In this document: one piece after another, positions 54,032 through 62,015 of the stretch
Layout: the number at the start of each line of letters is the position of its first letter
Position numbering within the stretch: position 1 is the stretch's first letter
Assembly: GCF_000712595.1 (NCBI RefSeq)
Contig: NZ_JOTN01000016.1
Coordinates: 46,371 to 110,370 of the forward strand
Direction of reading: 5' to 3'
Length of the DNA: 64,000 nucleotides
From: Bacillus manliponensis
GTDB taxonomy: Bacteria; Bacillota; Bacilli; Bacillales; Bacillaceae_G
Translations under genes and position numbers: made by a program
Notes under the pieces: generated by a model
What the model saw: only the letters and a program-made list of their open reading frames with translations
What the model was told of the DNA's origin: nothing
The model's database searches: none

Positions 54032-55249
54032 TCAATGTGCTTCTTTAGGTTTTTCGTTATCGGTCTCAGGTTTAATAAAGATAAACGCTAATATAGCTCC
54101 AATAAGTGAACAAGCAATCGAAAGGTAAAAGATATAATTATCAGGTCCTTTCATTAATACCGCAAACAACGGAGGTCCTGCTGCAACTCCAACAAACCGC
54201 ATGGAGCTATAAAGAGACGTAATTGATCCGCGCTGTTCTTTCTCAACGCCTTCTGTTACTAAAGCATCTAAACTAGGAAGTGCCAGACCAATTCCAATTC
54301 CACCAATCACAAGACTGATGATAATAACGTAAATACTTTTGAAGAAAATGGGGACGACTAATGTGCTTCCTAGTAAGAGAAAACCACCACATATACACCA
54401 TTTCATAACAACCTTTGCATCCCCAATTTTCTTCCCTGTTATATAGGAAGTTAGAGAGAGCGAAGCGAGTGGGATTGCTAGTACAACACCTTTCCAAATG
54501 CCATCTAAGTGATACCGTTTTTCTAATATAGAGGACAAGTAAAAAAGTGTACCGAATAAAACAAACATAATAATGCCACCAAGTATAAAGATAGGAAAAA
54601 GCCAGCGTCCTTTTTCATGTAAAATCGATTTTATGTTCTGAAGAAAGATACGAAGCGGTGGTGCTTTTGTTTCTTGTTTTGGTGGTTTGACAAAAAATAA
54701 AATGAAAATAATGGATATAAGACATAAAATAGGAATGAACCAAAAAGGAAGAAACCATATGAAAGAAGCAAGAAAAGATCCTAAAATAGGGCTTATTACT
54801 TTCCCTAATGTATTGGATGTTTCAACTAATCCAAGCCCACAACTTACTTCTTTTTCATCTTGAAACATGTCACCGACGCACGGGATGACAACTGGCATCG
54901 CACCAGCAGATCCAATCCCTTGAATGATCCGGCCAATTAAAATCCATATGTAAGGATCGTCTACTTTCCATGATACCCATCCTGTTATGGCCCCGCCAAT
55001 TGCGGCTATAAATAAGCTAGGGATAATAACTTTTTTCCTTCCCCATTTATCTGATAAATATCCAGCTATCGGGATTAATATAATCGCGACTACAGAATAG
55101 ACTGTAATGATGAGAGAGACTTGAAAATCAGTAATATTTAATTTCTTTTCAATTAATGGGAGGACTGGAATTAACATTGAGTTTCCAAGTGTCATCACTA
55201 AAGGAACGGTGGAAAGAGCCCATAGTCCCATCTTCGCATTTCGATCCAT
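54032..55249 (-). CDS. MFS drug-efflux-type transporter
   Basis: 405 residues, 12 helices, DHA1 type: motif A GYLSDKWGRKKV near residue 62, GRIIQGIGSAGAMPVVIP (motif B) near 107, and GLGLVETSNTLGKVISPILG (motif C) near 138. It resembles tetracycline/bicyclomycin-type exporters such as YitG/YceJ. Substrate is unknown. AAGGAGTG lies rather far (about 14 nt) before the ATG. No adjacent regulator. Confidence 0.85.
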   Translation of the reverse strand: MDRNAKMGLWALSTVPLVMTLGNSMLIPVLPLIEKKLNITDFQVSLIITVYSVVAIILIPIAGYLSDKWGRKKVIIPSLFIAAIGGAITGWVSWKVDDPYIWILIGRIIQGIGSAGAMPVVIPCVGDMFQDEKEVSCGLGLVETSNTLGKVISPILGSFLASFIWFLPFWFIPILCLISIIFILFFVKPPKQETKAPPLRIFLQNIKSILHEKGRWLFPIFILGGIIMFVLFGTLFYLSSILEKRYHLDGIWKGVVLAIPLASLSLTSYITGKKIGDAKVVMKWCICGGFLLLGSTLVVPIFFKSIYVIIISLVIGGIGIGLALPSLDALVTEGVEKEQRGSITSLYSSMRFVGVAAGPPLFAVLMKGPDNYIFYLSIACSLIGAILAFIFIKPETDNEKPKEAH

Positions 55250-55462
55250 ATGTTTGGGTATTCACTCCTTGCTAAGTAATTGTTAACTCTCTAGTCACAA
55301 TTTTTACTATTCCCTAAGCGCTTATTTCTGTTACATGGTAAGAAAAGTATTTCTTTTCATTTGAGGTTATATTTTAAAAAAACAATTACATAATAAGAAA
55401 AGAAATCGTCTTTCTTAGGATTAGGGACTTTTATAATCTACACGAAACAATAGTCGGATTTT

Positions 55463-55490
55463 AGGTGGATTAAGAAACCACCTTTCTTTT
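55463..55490 (+). terminator. hairpin with T-rich tail
   Basis: AGGTGG/CCACCT stem, 9-nt loop, then TTCTTTT. There is no identified plus-strand gene upstream, so its purpose is unclear. The surrounding gap (55250-55563) shows no gene. Confidence 0.4.
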
Positions 55491-55563
55491 GATTCATTAT
55501 GTATTACAATAAACAATTGTCTACTTGTGTATACATGTGAAACGAGAAGGTAGGGAATTGGAA

Positions 55564-55971
55564 ATGTGGATATTTGATGAATTTTATACCGCATTAACGG
55601 GCTGTAAGACTCCCACCTCAAAACTTGAGAAAAAGCGAAGAAGTTTAGATGGGAGATTAACAGTCCGTAAAAGCCCGATTGGTCGGGCTGACACTCAGTG
55701 GGGCTGAAGAAAATCCCCACTGAGTGAAGTTTCACTTTATTGGCGAGCTGGAATGTTTTTAATTGTTTTAGCGATTTTTATGTTTAAGCAGCGGAAAAGT
55801 ACACTATGGATGTGTTTGTCAGGGTATTTTGGTTTCTTATTAGTTGATTGCTTGTTCAAAATGACTACGTTAGCGTATACATATGTCAGGATTATTTGGG
55901 AGGTTTTATACGTCGTTATATTAATTAGCTTTATAATTTTTATGATACGAAAAATTAAAACCGCAAAATAA
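55564..55971 (+). pseudogene. small three-helix membrane protein gene split by bcr1
   Basis: The first eight codons (MWIFDEFY, 55564-55587) end exactly at TTTAT; the other 76 codons resume in the same phase directly after the second TTTAT (WRAGMFLIVLAIFM onward, from 55741). Removing one flank plus element (153 bp) restores an 84-residue protein with three helices. As it stands the frame runs into the element and stops at 55707 after 48 codons. The ATG at 55753 may allow a 72-residue product. Confidence 0.75.
55583..55740 (+). repeat. bcr1-type repeat element, full length (copy H), inside a gene
   Basis: 158 bp with perfect TTTAT flanks. The fourth stem carries a paired change relative to copy D (CACTCAGTGGGG with CCCCACTGAGTG). 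It interrupts the small membrane gene described separately. Confidence 0.88.
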
Positions 55972-55972
55972 T

Positions 55973-56016
55973 AGTAAAAAGAGACAGAAAATGTTGTTTT
56001 TGTGTCTCTTTTTACT
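55973..56016 (+). terminator. Rho-independent terminator
   Basis: AGTAAAAAGAGACA / TGTCTCTTTTTACT perfect stem around a 16-nt T-rich loop, just after the split membrane gene. Confidence 0.85.
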
Positions 56017-56037
56017 ATTGAGAAAGTTTAGAATGTA

Positions 56038-56066
56038 TTGATAGTTCTGTTGTGATAGTTTACATT
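56038..56066 (+). promoter_or_regulatory. candidate promoter upstream of the lipase leader
   Basis: TTGATA and TACATT with a 17-nt spacer (56044-56060). It lies before the terminator-like hairpin, so transcripts would cross that hairpin before reaching the lipase gene. Confidence 0.45.
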
Positions 56067-56098
56067 ATCATTAAGTTAATTTTGTGATAGAGAATTGG

Positions 56099-56156
56099 AG
56101 ATCCACATTGTATGGCCTATGCATAGCGTATAGGTAATTCTTTGCGGATCTTTTTT
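56099..56156 (+). terminator. terminator-like leader hairpin before the lipase gene
   Basis: AGATCC/GGATCT outer stem, continued past one mismatch by CA/TG, enclosing an inner CCTAT/ATAGG stem-loop, and followed by TTTTTT. It lies downstream of a candidate promoter and 64 nt before the lipase start, the position of an attenuator. Confidence 0.6.
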
Positions 56157-56179
56157 CTATTACATAAAAGGAGTTATGA

Positions 56180-56218
56180 ATGAAAGCGCTTTATAAAAAA
56201 GTGGAGAAGGGGATGTAA
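56180..56218 (+). CDS. 12-codon leader ORF before the lipase gene
   Basis: AAAGGAG (56167-56173) is 6 nt before an ATG opening MKALYKKVEKGM; its stop TAA ends one base before the lipase ATG. The lipase ribosome binding site (AGAAGGGG) lies inside this ORF, so the two could be translationally coupled. Confidence 0.4.
   Translation: MKALYKKVEKGM
56181..56194 (+). promoter_or_regulatory. cre-like site over the lipase leader ORF
   Basis: TGAAAGCGCTTTAT matches 12 of 14 positions of the CcpA cre consensus, with a perfect AAAGCGCTTT core. It is downstream of the candidate promoter, where a bound CcpA would act as a roadblock. Confidence 0.5.
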
Positions 56219-56219
56219 G

Positions 56220-57458
56220 ATGAGGAGATTATTGTGGGGAGTATTATGTTTTATTTTTGTATTGCCAATTATGATGATTTCACCAACAGTAAAAGCAGAA
56301 GAGCTACAAGGGAATGATAATCCAATTATTCTTGTCCATGGTTTCGTTGGTTGGGGAAGAGATGAAATGCTTGGACTGAAGTATTGGGGTGGAGTCCATG
56401 ATATACAAGAGAAATTAAAGAGGGATGGATATGATGTACACACAGCCGCTGTTGGTCCTGTGTCAAGTAACTGGGATCGTGCGTGTGAACTTTATGCGCA
56501 AATTAACGGCGGAACTGTCGATTATGGGGCAGCACATGCTGCAAAACATGGACATGCTAGATATGGGAGAACTTATACAGGTTTCACTTCAAACTGGAGT
56601 GAAGAAAATAAAGTACATTTAGTGGGACATAGTATGGGGGGCCAAACAATACGTACACTTACGCAACTATTAAAAGAGGGAAGTGAAGAAGAAAGAGCAT
56701 ATGCAAAGCAACAGAGTGAGCAACTTTCTCCTTTATTTGAAGGTGGAAAATCATATGTCCATAGTGTAACAACTTTAGCAACACCACATAATGGGACAAC
56801 ATTAGCGGATGCAAGCTTATTGTTTCCGTCTATTAATGAGCTACTTGTTAATATCGCAAGTATGGGAGAAAATAATAGCTTATCTGTATACGATTTTAAA
56901 TTAGATCAGTGGGGATTGAAAAAACAGCCGGGAGAATCCTTTTATACGTATTCGGAACGTATGTTAAATAGTCCACTTTGGAAAGGGACAAAAGATATTA
57001 GCCAATGGGATTTAAGTACAGGTGGTGCAAAGGAATTAAATGCGTGGGTGAAGACGCAGCCGGATGTATACTATTTCTCATACGGTGCACATGCGACAGA
57101 GCCGGGTGCAATAACAGGTTTCCACTACCCGCACATTACAATGAATAAAGCGCTATTAACAAATGCTTTATTTTTAGGATCTTACACAAGTTATAACGAA
57201 AATCAACAACACATTGATTCTTCTTGGTGGCAAAATGATGGAGTTGTCAACACAAGCTCTATGCTTGGGCCAACCACAGGGGAAGTTATCACTTATAGCG
57301 GCGTACCGCAAATTGGAAAATGGAATCATATTGAAACGAAGCATAACTGGGATCACCTTGATGTTGTAGGATTAAGCGTTTCAGATGCATTAGGATTTTC
57401 TGATATTACTAGTTTTTACCGCGGTGTGGCGGAGAAGGTAACGAGTTTGACAGAATAG
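56220..57458 (+). CDS. secreted triacylglycerol lipase (family I.5-like)
   Basis: 412 residues. Signal peptide about 1-27 (ending VKA-EE). The N-terminus of the mature enzyme NPIILVHGFVGWGRDE and later NWDRACELYAQINGG, DYGAAHAAKHGHARYGRTY are hallmarks of the Geobacillus-type thermoalkalophilic lipases, including the zinc-site region. The nucleophile elbow is VGHSMGGQTIR near residue 138; family members from Geobacillus usually have AHSQGG. The catalytic histidine lies in KHNWDHLDVVG. It hydrolyses lipids outside the cell. Leader ORF, cre-like site and hairpin precede it. Confidence 0.9.
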   Translation: MRRLLWGVLCFIFVLPIMMISPTVKAEELQGNDNPIILVHGFVGWGRDEMLGLKYWGGVHDIQEKLKRDGYDVHTAAVGPVSSNWDRACELYAQINGGTVDYGAAHAAKHGHARYGRTYTGFTSNWSEENKVHLVGHSMGGQTIRTLTQLLKEGSEEERAYAKQQSEQLSPLFEGGKSYVHSVTTLATPHNGTTLADASLLFPSINELLVNIASMGENNSLSVYDFKLDQWGLKKQPGESFYTYSERMLNSPLWKGTKDISQWDLSTGGAKELNAWVKTQPDVYYFSYGAHATEPGAITGFHYPHITMNKALLTNALFLGSYTSYNENQQHIDSSWWQNDGVVNTSSMLGPTTGEVITYSGVPQIGKWNHIETKHNWDHLDVVGLSVSDALGFSDITSFYRGVAEKVTSLTE

Positions 57459-57539
57459 GAGTTAGTTTTATTTAGTACACAGATAGAAAGTAACTTTTAA
57501 AATAAAATTTTTATAAAATTACAAGTTATGTTTAAAAAG

Positions 57540-57580
57540 AAAAATACATCATTAATTCATTAGTGATGTATTTTTCTTTT
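57540..57580 (+). terminator. Rho-independent terminator of the lipase gene
   Basis: AAAATACATCA / TGATGTATTTT stem followed by TCTTTT. The rest of the gap to 57804 contains only the GntR promoter/operator region. Confidence 0.85.
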
Positions 57581-57754
57581 TAAAATGTTTGTTGAAATAG
57601 GCTATTAAAGAATTGTATGAAACTAAAAGTGATTCCTACATTTATGTCGATTTTGCTATTCTGGAAAAATATCTCTTGAATTTCATTTACTGCTAGGTTT
57701 TTGATGTGGAAATATTCCTTAAATTTCGTATTGATTTACAATATTTGATAGTAT

Positions 57755-57783
57755 ATATTGTACATATAGTATATATACAATAT
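57755..57783 (+). promoter_or_regulatory. operator candidate for the GntR regulator
   Basis: Inverted repeat ATATTGTA (57755-57762) and TACAATAT (57776-57783) about 20 nt before the GntR start codon; a GTATATAT direct repeat overlaps it. YtrA-type GntR proteins bind sites of this form in front of their own operon. Confidence 0.5.
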
Positions 57784-57803
57784 TCTCCGAAAGAGGTATT
57801 TGC

Positions 57804-58181
57804 ATGCAAATTATAATTTCGAATCATTCGAAGGAACCTATTTATGAGCAAATTTATACTCAAATTAAAAAACATATTCTGATCAATGAATTACATGCGG
57901 GGCAACCCCTACCTTCAATGCGGCAGTTAGCAAAGGATTTGAATATAAGCGTTATTACAACTAAACGTGCCTATGAGGAACTTGAGAAGAACGGATTCAT
58001 ATATTCGGTTGTTGGAAAAGGTTCCTTTGTATCGGAGCAAGATAATGAGATGATTAAAGAAAGAAAAATGAAAGTTATTGAAGAACAATTGTTGATGGCA
58101 ATTCAGAATAGTAAAGAAATTGGAATCTCACTTACAGAATTACAGGCTCTGCTAAAACTGTTATACAGGGAGGAAGAATAG
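57804..58181 (+). CDS. GntR-family regulator, YtrA subfamily
   Basis: 125 residues: wHTH at about 10-75 (PIYEQIYTQIKKHILINELHAGQPLPSMRQLAKDLNISVITTKRAYEELEKNGFI), the classic GntR signature, with only a short helical C-terminal part as in YtrA. It overlaps the start of the ABC ATPase gene by 1 nt, so it autoregulates the ABC operon. AGAGGT precedes the ATG. Confidence 0.9.
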   Translation: MQIIISNHSKEPIYEQIYTQIKKHILINELHAGQPLPSMRQLAKDLNISVITTKRAYEELEKNGFIYSVVGKGSFVSEQDNEMIKERKMKVIEEQLLMAIQNSKEIGISLTELQALLKLLYREEE

Positions 58182-59050
58182 TGGAAAATGTTATTGAATT
58201 GAAAAATGTTTATAAATCATTTGGTAATTTTGACCTACAAGATATTTCTATGACTGTTAAAAAAGGTTATATAACTGGGTTTATCGGTGGTAATGGTGTT
58301 GGAAAATCTACCACTATTAAACTTATTATGAACTTGTTGCAACCTGATAGCGGATCTATTTCGATATTCGGGAAAAATTATAATGAACATGAAAAAGAGA
58401 TTAAGCAACGAATTGGTTTCGTATTTGATGAAAATATGTTTTATGAACATTTAACACTTGCGGAAATGAAGAAGATTATAAAACCTTCTTATACGAATTG
58501 GGATGAGAATCTGTTCAATCATTATATTAAAAAGTTTGAGCTACCGTTAAATAAAAAGATACAGTCATTTTCTAAAGGAATGATGATGAAAGCTTCTTTA
58601 ACAATGGCCTTATCACATCATGCAGAGCTAATTATTATGGATGAGCCTACATCAGGATTAGATCCAATATTTCGTAGGGAATTGTTAGATATACTACATA
58701 ATATAATGCAAGATGGAGAGAAAACGATCTTTTTCTCAACACATATTACAACAGATTTAGAACGTATTGCAGATTATATTACCTTTATTCATAACGGTGA
58801 GCATATTTTCACAAAAAAATCTTATCAGATTGAAGAAGAGTATGCCATTGTAAAAGGAAGAATGGAGTTATTAGATCGGGATACAGAACAAGAGTTTATT
58901 TCCATTCGAAAATCTGAGGCTGGCTTTGAGGCATTAACATCTAATAAAAAACGAATAGAAGATGTTTTTGGTGATTTAGTTTTAGTTGAAAAACCAACGA
59001 TTGAAGAGTTAATGTTTTATACAAAGAGAGGAGCTGAGCAGGGTGTTTAA
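58181..59050 (+). CDS. ABC transporter ATP-binding protein (YtrB/BcrA type)
   Basis: 289 residues: Walker A GGNGVGKST near residue 38, signature SFSKGMMMKASLTMAL near 130, Walker B LIIMDEPTSGLD near 150, switch His in FFSTHI. The ATPase C-terminal extension carries a YtrB-like regulatory part. Start is GTG 58181 overlapping the GntR stop; it overlaps the next gene by 8 nt. Likely an antibiotic- or cell-envelope-stress exporter. Confidence 0.9.
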   Translation: MENVIELKNVYKSFGNFDLQDISMTVKKGYITGFIGGNGVGKSTTIKLIMNLLQPDSGSISIFGKNYNEHEKEIKQRIGFVFDENMFYEHLTLAEMKKIIKPSYTNWDENLFNHYIKKFELPLNKKIQSFSKGMMMKASLTMALSHHAELIIMDEPTSGLDPIFRRELLDILHNIMQDGEKTIFFSTHITTDLERIADYITFIHNGEHIFTKKSYQIEEEYAIVKGRMELLDRDTEQEFISIRKSEAGFEALTSNKKRIEDVFGDLVLVEKPTIEELMFYTKRGAEQGV

Positions 59051-59657
59051 CTTAATAAGAAAAGATATATTTTTACAAACGAAAACGTTAATGATATTAT
59101 TACCAGTTTTATGTGTTTATGTAGCTCTAGGTGGATCATCATCACATATTTGGTCAGGATTTCTATTTAGTATTACAATGGTTATGACCATTTTTTCAAT
59201 GGATGAAAAGCCTTCCATAAATACCCTGTTAAATGCACTGCCTTATACACGTAGGGAAATTGTTAGTTCAAAGTACATTGGAACACTTATTGTTACTTCA
59301 ATTGTTGTACTTACAATTTTCATTGGAAATTTAATAATTCATAGGGAATTAATAGTATGGAAAGATATTATGTTTATAGTAAGCCTTGTGATGATATCTA
59401 CTTCATTTATGTTTCCATTTTCTTATCAGTTCAAAACCAAATATTTGTTCAGAGGTTTACTGGTTTTAGGTGCTATTTTTTTGGTGTTGATTAATACTTT
59501 GGTTCCAAATTTTCTCGATATAATTAGAGGGAGTTTCCGAATGCTATTATCAATACAAAATATTAATGTTTATTTATTAATTATATTTTCGATTATTAGT
59601 CTATATGTATGTTCTTGGATGTTGTCGATTCATATTTATAAAAACAAAGCCTTTTAA
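59043..59657 (+). CDS. ABC-2 permease subunit
   Basis: 204 residues with six hydrophobic helices (about 12-30, 35-50, 75-95, 105-125, 132-152 and 175-195) and the LPYTRREIVSSKYIGTL cytoplasmic loop typical of ABC-2 membrane subunits. GTG start overlaps the ATPase gene end by 8 nt, implying coupled translation. GAGAGGAG lies upstream. Confidence 0.83.
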   Translation: MFNLIRKDIFLQTKTLMILLPVLCVYVALGGSSSHIWSGFLFSITMVMTIFSMDEKPSINTLLNALPYTRREIVSSKYIGTLIVTSIVVLTIFIGNLIIHRELIVWKDIMFIVSLVMISTSFMFPFSYQFKTKYLFRGLLVLGAIFLVLINTLVPNFLDIIRGSFRMLLSIQNINVYLLIIFSIISLYVCSWMLSIHIYKNKAF

Positions 59658-59686
59658 TGGTAAATTCTAAAGGAAGGATTGGTTAC

Positions 59687-59998
59687 ATGACAAGACAAAA
59701 AGGACGACCTGTTCGAATACCAAATTGGATGAAAACTATCGGGGCATTCCTTGTATTGCAACTTATTTTTGTTATTTTAGATACGATGTCATGGGTTCCG
59801 AATTTCAAAGAAAGCGGAATGTTAGATCGCCTTTATAATTGGAAATTCTTTACGGAATGGTTCACGCCTTATAAAACAACAGAATTTAATGTATTAACGA
59901 TATTTCTTGGGATGTTATTATTCCTAGATTCCCTAACAAGTATAATACAAAATATCTTTTCTAGAAAAAGGAATCAATCAGCACATAAGTTACAATAA
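59687..59998 (+). CDS. YfzA-like small membrane protein
   Basis: 103 residues with two helices (about 17-34 and 70-88) and the VPNFKESGMLDRLYNWKFFTEWFTPYKTTEFNVLTI motif that I recognise as YfzA-like. Function is unknown. AAAGGAAGG is 9 nt before ATG 59687. It follows the ABC permease closely and may be its fourth operon member. Confidence 0.72.
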   Translation: MTRQKGRPVRIPNWMKTIGAFLVLQLIFVILDTMSWVPNFKESGMLDRLYNWKFFTEWFTPYKTTEFNVLTIFLGMLLFLDSLTSIIQNIFSRKRNQSAHKLQ

Positions 59999-60066
59999 TG
60001 TAAATGCCTTTTATGAATAAGTATGTCGGTTATTCTATATTGTATAGGCCAGAAATATTTAAACAC

Positions 60067-60117
60067 TAAAAAGGCTAGATAAAGTAGTAATTGTTTCACT
60101 TTATCTAGCCTTTTTCT
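60067..60117. terminator. bidirectional terminator
   Basis: AAAAAGGCTAGATAAAGT / ACTTTATCTAGCCTTTTT perfect 18-bp stem, 12-nt loop, between convergent genes. Confidence 0.95.
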
Positions 60118-60149
60118 TAATATGATTCCACATGTGAAATCAATCTTAA

Positions 60150-61148
60150 CTACCAACTAGCCACTTCAACGCTTGTTTTTAACCATTTTTCCCAAAGAGG
60201 ATCTTCTAGTTTCAGTAAACTTAATGACACCCCTTGCATATTTAAAGAGGTTAGATGAGTTCCGACTTTTACAAACCTAATATTTAACCCTTCAAGTTCG
60301 CATAAACGGCGAATATCATTTGCGAAAATATACTGTTCCATTAACGGAGTAGCACCTAAACCGTTAATTAAAATCGCAAACTTATCTCCTCGTTTCCAGC
60401 GGTAAATACTTTTAAGTTTGTTTATTAGTTCGATTGCTAGTTTTTCAGAAGAAGATAATTTTTCTTTACGATACCCTTTTTCTCCATGAATGCCAACTCC
60501 ATAAAAGACTTCATTGTCCTGCAAAGTAAAAGAAACGTTGTCTTTGGTAGGATTATTTGCCGGGGAGAGGGAAACTCCTAATGTGTGTAGATTACGAACG
60601 ACTGAGCGACCCAGTTCTGTCAGTTGTTGTAGTGAATAGTTTTCAAAAGCTGCTGCTCCGAGTATTTTATGAACGAAAATTGTTCCAGCAACTCCGCGTC
60701 TTCTTTTATTAAAAGAAGCATCATCTTCAATGGAGGCATCATCATTTACAATGATATGATTAATAAGCCGTCCTTCTTCTTTTGCCAAAGCTTCAGCGGT
60801 TAAAAAGCTTTCTACATCTGCTTTAAAGTTTTTAATAATGAGTAGGATACTTTTGTCTTTAGGAACAGACCGAATTGCTGCTAATATTTGTTCATGTGTA
60901 GGAGGGGTGAAGATTTCTCCGTTGACTGCTGCGGAAAGCATTCCTTTTCCTATATAGCCTATATCAGCTGGTTCATGACCACTACCACCACCGCTTATAA
61001 TCACAACATTTTGCGGCATTGTATCAAGATTTTTTGTGTAAATAGTCTTATTTTTTACGTCATAACATATGCTATCGCTATGTTCAAAATAAAAACCATG
61101 TAACATATCATTAACAATGTTTTGAACGTCATTTATAATTTTTTTCAT
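60150..61148 (-). CDS. dhaQ: DhaQ-type dihydroxyacetone-binding co-activator (DhaK paralogue)
   Basis: 332 residues covering only the DhaK domain. It keeps the Dha-binding features: GGGSGHEPAD near residue 53, KNFKADVESF with the aspartate near 111, and GVGIHGEKGYRKE with the histidine at H221. No DhaL or nucleotide-binding partner is encoded with it. Its pairing with a TetR-type DhaS gene 11 nt upstream, divergent from the true kinase, matches the lactococcal DhaQ-DhaS regulatory pair, where DhaQ senses Dha. AAGGTG precedes the ATG. A second, weakly active kinase subunit remains possible. Confidence 0.8.
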   Translation of the reverse strand: MKKIINDVQNIVNDMLHGFYFEHSDSICYDVKNKTIYTKNLDTMPQNVVIISGGGSGHEPADIGYIGKGMLSAAVNGEIFTPPTHEQILAAIRSVPKDKSILLIIKNFKADVESFLTAEALAKEEGRLINHIIVNDDASIEDDASFNKRRRGVAGTIFVHKILGAAAFENYSLQQLTELGRSVVRNLHTLGVSLSPANNPTKDNVSFTLQDNEVFYGVGIHGEKGYRKEKLSSSEKLAIELINKLKSIYRWKRGDKFAILINGLGATPLMEQYIFANDIRRLCELEGLNIRFVKVGTHLTSLNMQGVSLSLLKLEDPLWEKWLKTSVEVASW

Positions 61149-61159
61149 TGTTTATCACC

Positions 61160-61732
61160 TTATTGTTTGATTGCTGATTGCCCAAGCAACAGTACAAATT
61201 GATTGTTTATCATATTTCTCATCATAGAAGACATGATAGATGGATCTACAGCACAATGGTTTTCAATCCAATCTTTCACTGTTCCAACAAATCCATGACT
61301 ATAAAATGAAGCTAATGTCGCTTTTTCTATTTCAGAAATAGATACATCATAGCCAATTAATAATTCATCGATAATTTTGATATATAAATTTTTCGTGTGT
61401 TCAAATAGATAGTAATTAAATGAATTTTGCTCGATTACTTTTAGTGCGTTTCGGTAGAATTGTTGGTTTTGGTAAAAATAATCAAATAATAATTCAAAAA
61501 TATTCTCCCATTTTTCGTAATCAAGAAAATCTATAATATTTTCCTTCGTTTCTTCTTTATAAATCCAACTTAACAATTCGAATTTATCTTTAAAGTGATA
61601 ATAAAAAGTTTGTCTGCGCATTTGGCAATTCACCATAATATCACTTACGGATATTTTATGAAATGGTTCTGTTTCCATTAGTTGCTTTAGCGAATTGGCT
61701 ATAATTTTTTTTGAAATGATAGAAGAAGTCAT
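61160..61732 (-). CDS. dhaS: DhaS-type TetR-family activator of the Dha kinase operon
   Basis: 190 residues. N-terminal HTH KKIIANSLKQLMETEPFHKISVSDIMVNCQMRRQTFYYHFKDKFELLSWIY is the DhaS/YcfQ-type TetR pattern, and the C-terminal LLIGYDVSISEIEKATLASFYSHGFVGTVKDWIEN resembles DhaS. GTAGGG is 9 nt before ATG 61732; an ATG three codons upstream abuts it. With DhaQ it should activate the divergent kinase gene on sensing dihydroxyacetone. The gap holds a matching operator palindrome. Confidence 0.82.
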   Translation of the reverse strand: MTSSIISKKIIANSLKQLMETEPFHKISVSDIMVNCQMRRQTFYYHFKDKFELLSWIYKEETKENIIDFLDYEKWENIFELLFDYFYQNQQFYRNALKVIEQNSFNYYLFEHTKNLYIKIIDELLIGYDVSISEIEKATLASFYSHGFVGTVKDWIENHCAVDPSIMSSMMRNMINNQFVLLLGQSAIKQ

Positions 61733-61803
61733 TTGAATCATCCCTACAACTGTATTCGTTTTACTATTAACATCCTAATCTATGAATGGAGTAGGTGTCT
61801 TTA

Positions 61804-61823
61804 GACAAATTGTGAAATTTGTC
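61804..61823. promoter_or_regulatory. DhaS operator candidate
   Basis: Perfect inverted repeat GACAAAT-N6-ATTTGTC between the divergent dhaS and kinase genes. It closely resembles the lactococcal DhaS site as I remember it (half-site ATTTGTCC, N6 spacing). Confidence 0.65.
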
Positions 61824-61831
61824 CGTTTACT

Positions 61832-61845
61832 ATAAAGCGCTTTCA
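61832..61845. promoter_or_regulatory. cre-like site in the dha divergent control region
   Basis: ATAAAGCGCTTTCA matches 12 of 14 cre positions with a perfect AAAGCGCTTT core, 9 nt from the DhaS operator candidate. It is consistent with carbon catabolite control of glycerol/dihydroxyacetone use. Confidence 0.5.
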
Positions 61846-62015
61846 ACTTACTATAGTTAGTAATCGTACGCTTTCAAATATATCATAATTTAGAAGGAAT
61901 GTACCGTGGTAGCAATCATCTATGAGTAAAGAAAGTGTATATACGAATAAGTTTAAGAAGAATGTAAGATACAAAGTTTAAGAACATAATAGGATAAATT
62001 AAGGAGGAGTAATAA

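Noticed and set aside
55980-56220. PlcR box before the lipase gene (TATGNA-N4-TNCATA)
   Set aside because: TATGGCCTATGCATA looks similar but is one base short and lacks the required A, so it does not fit the PlcR consensus.
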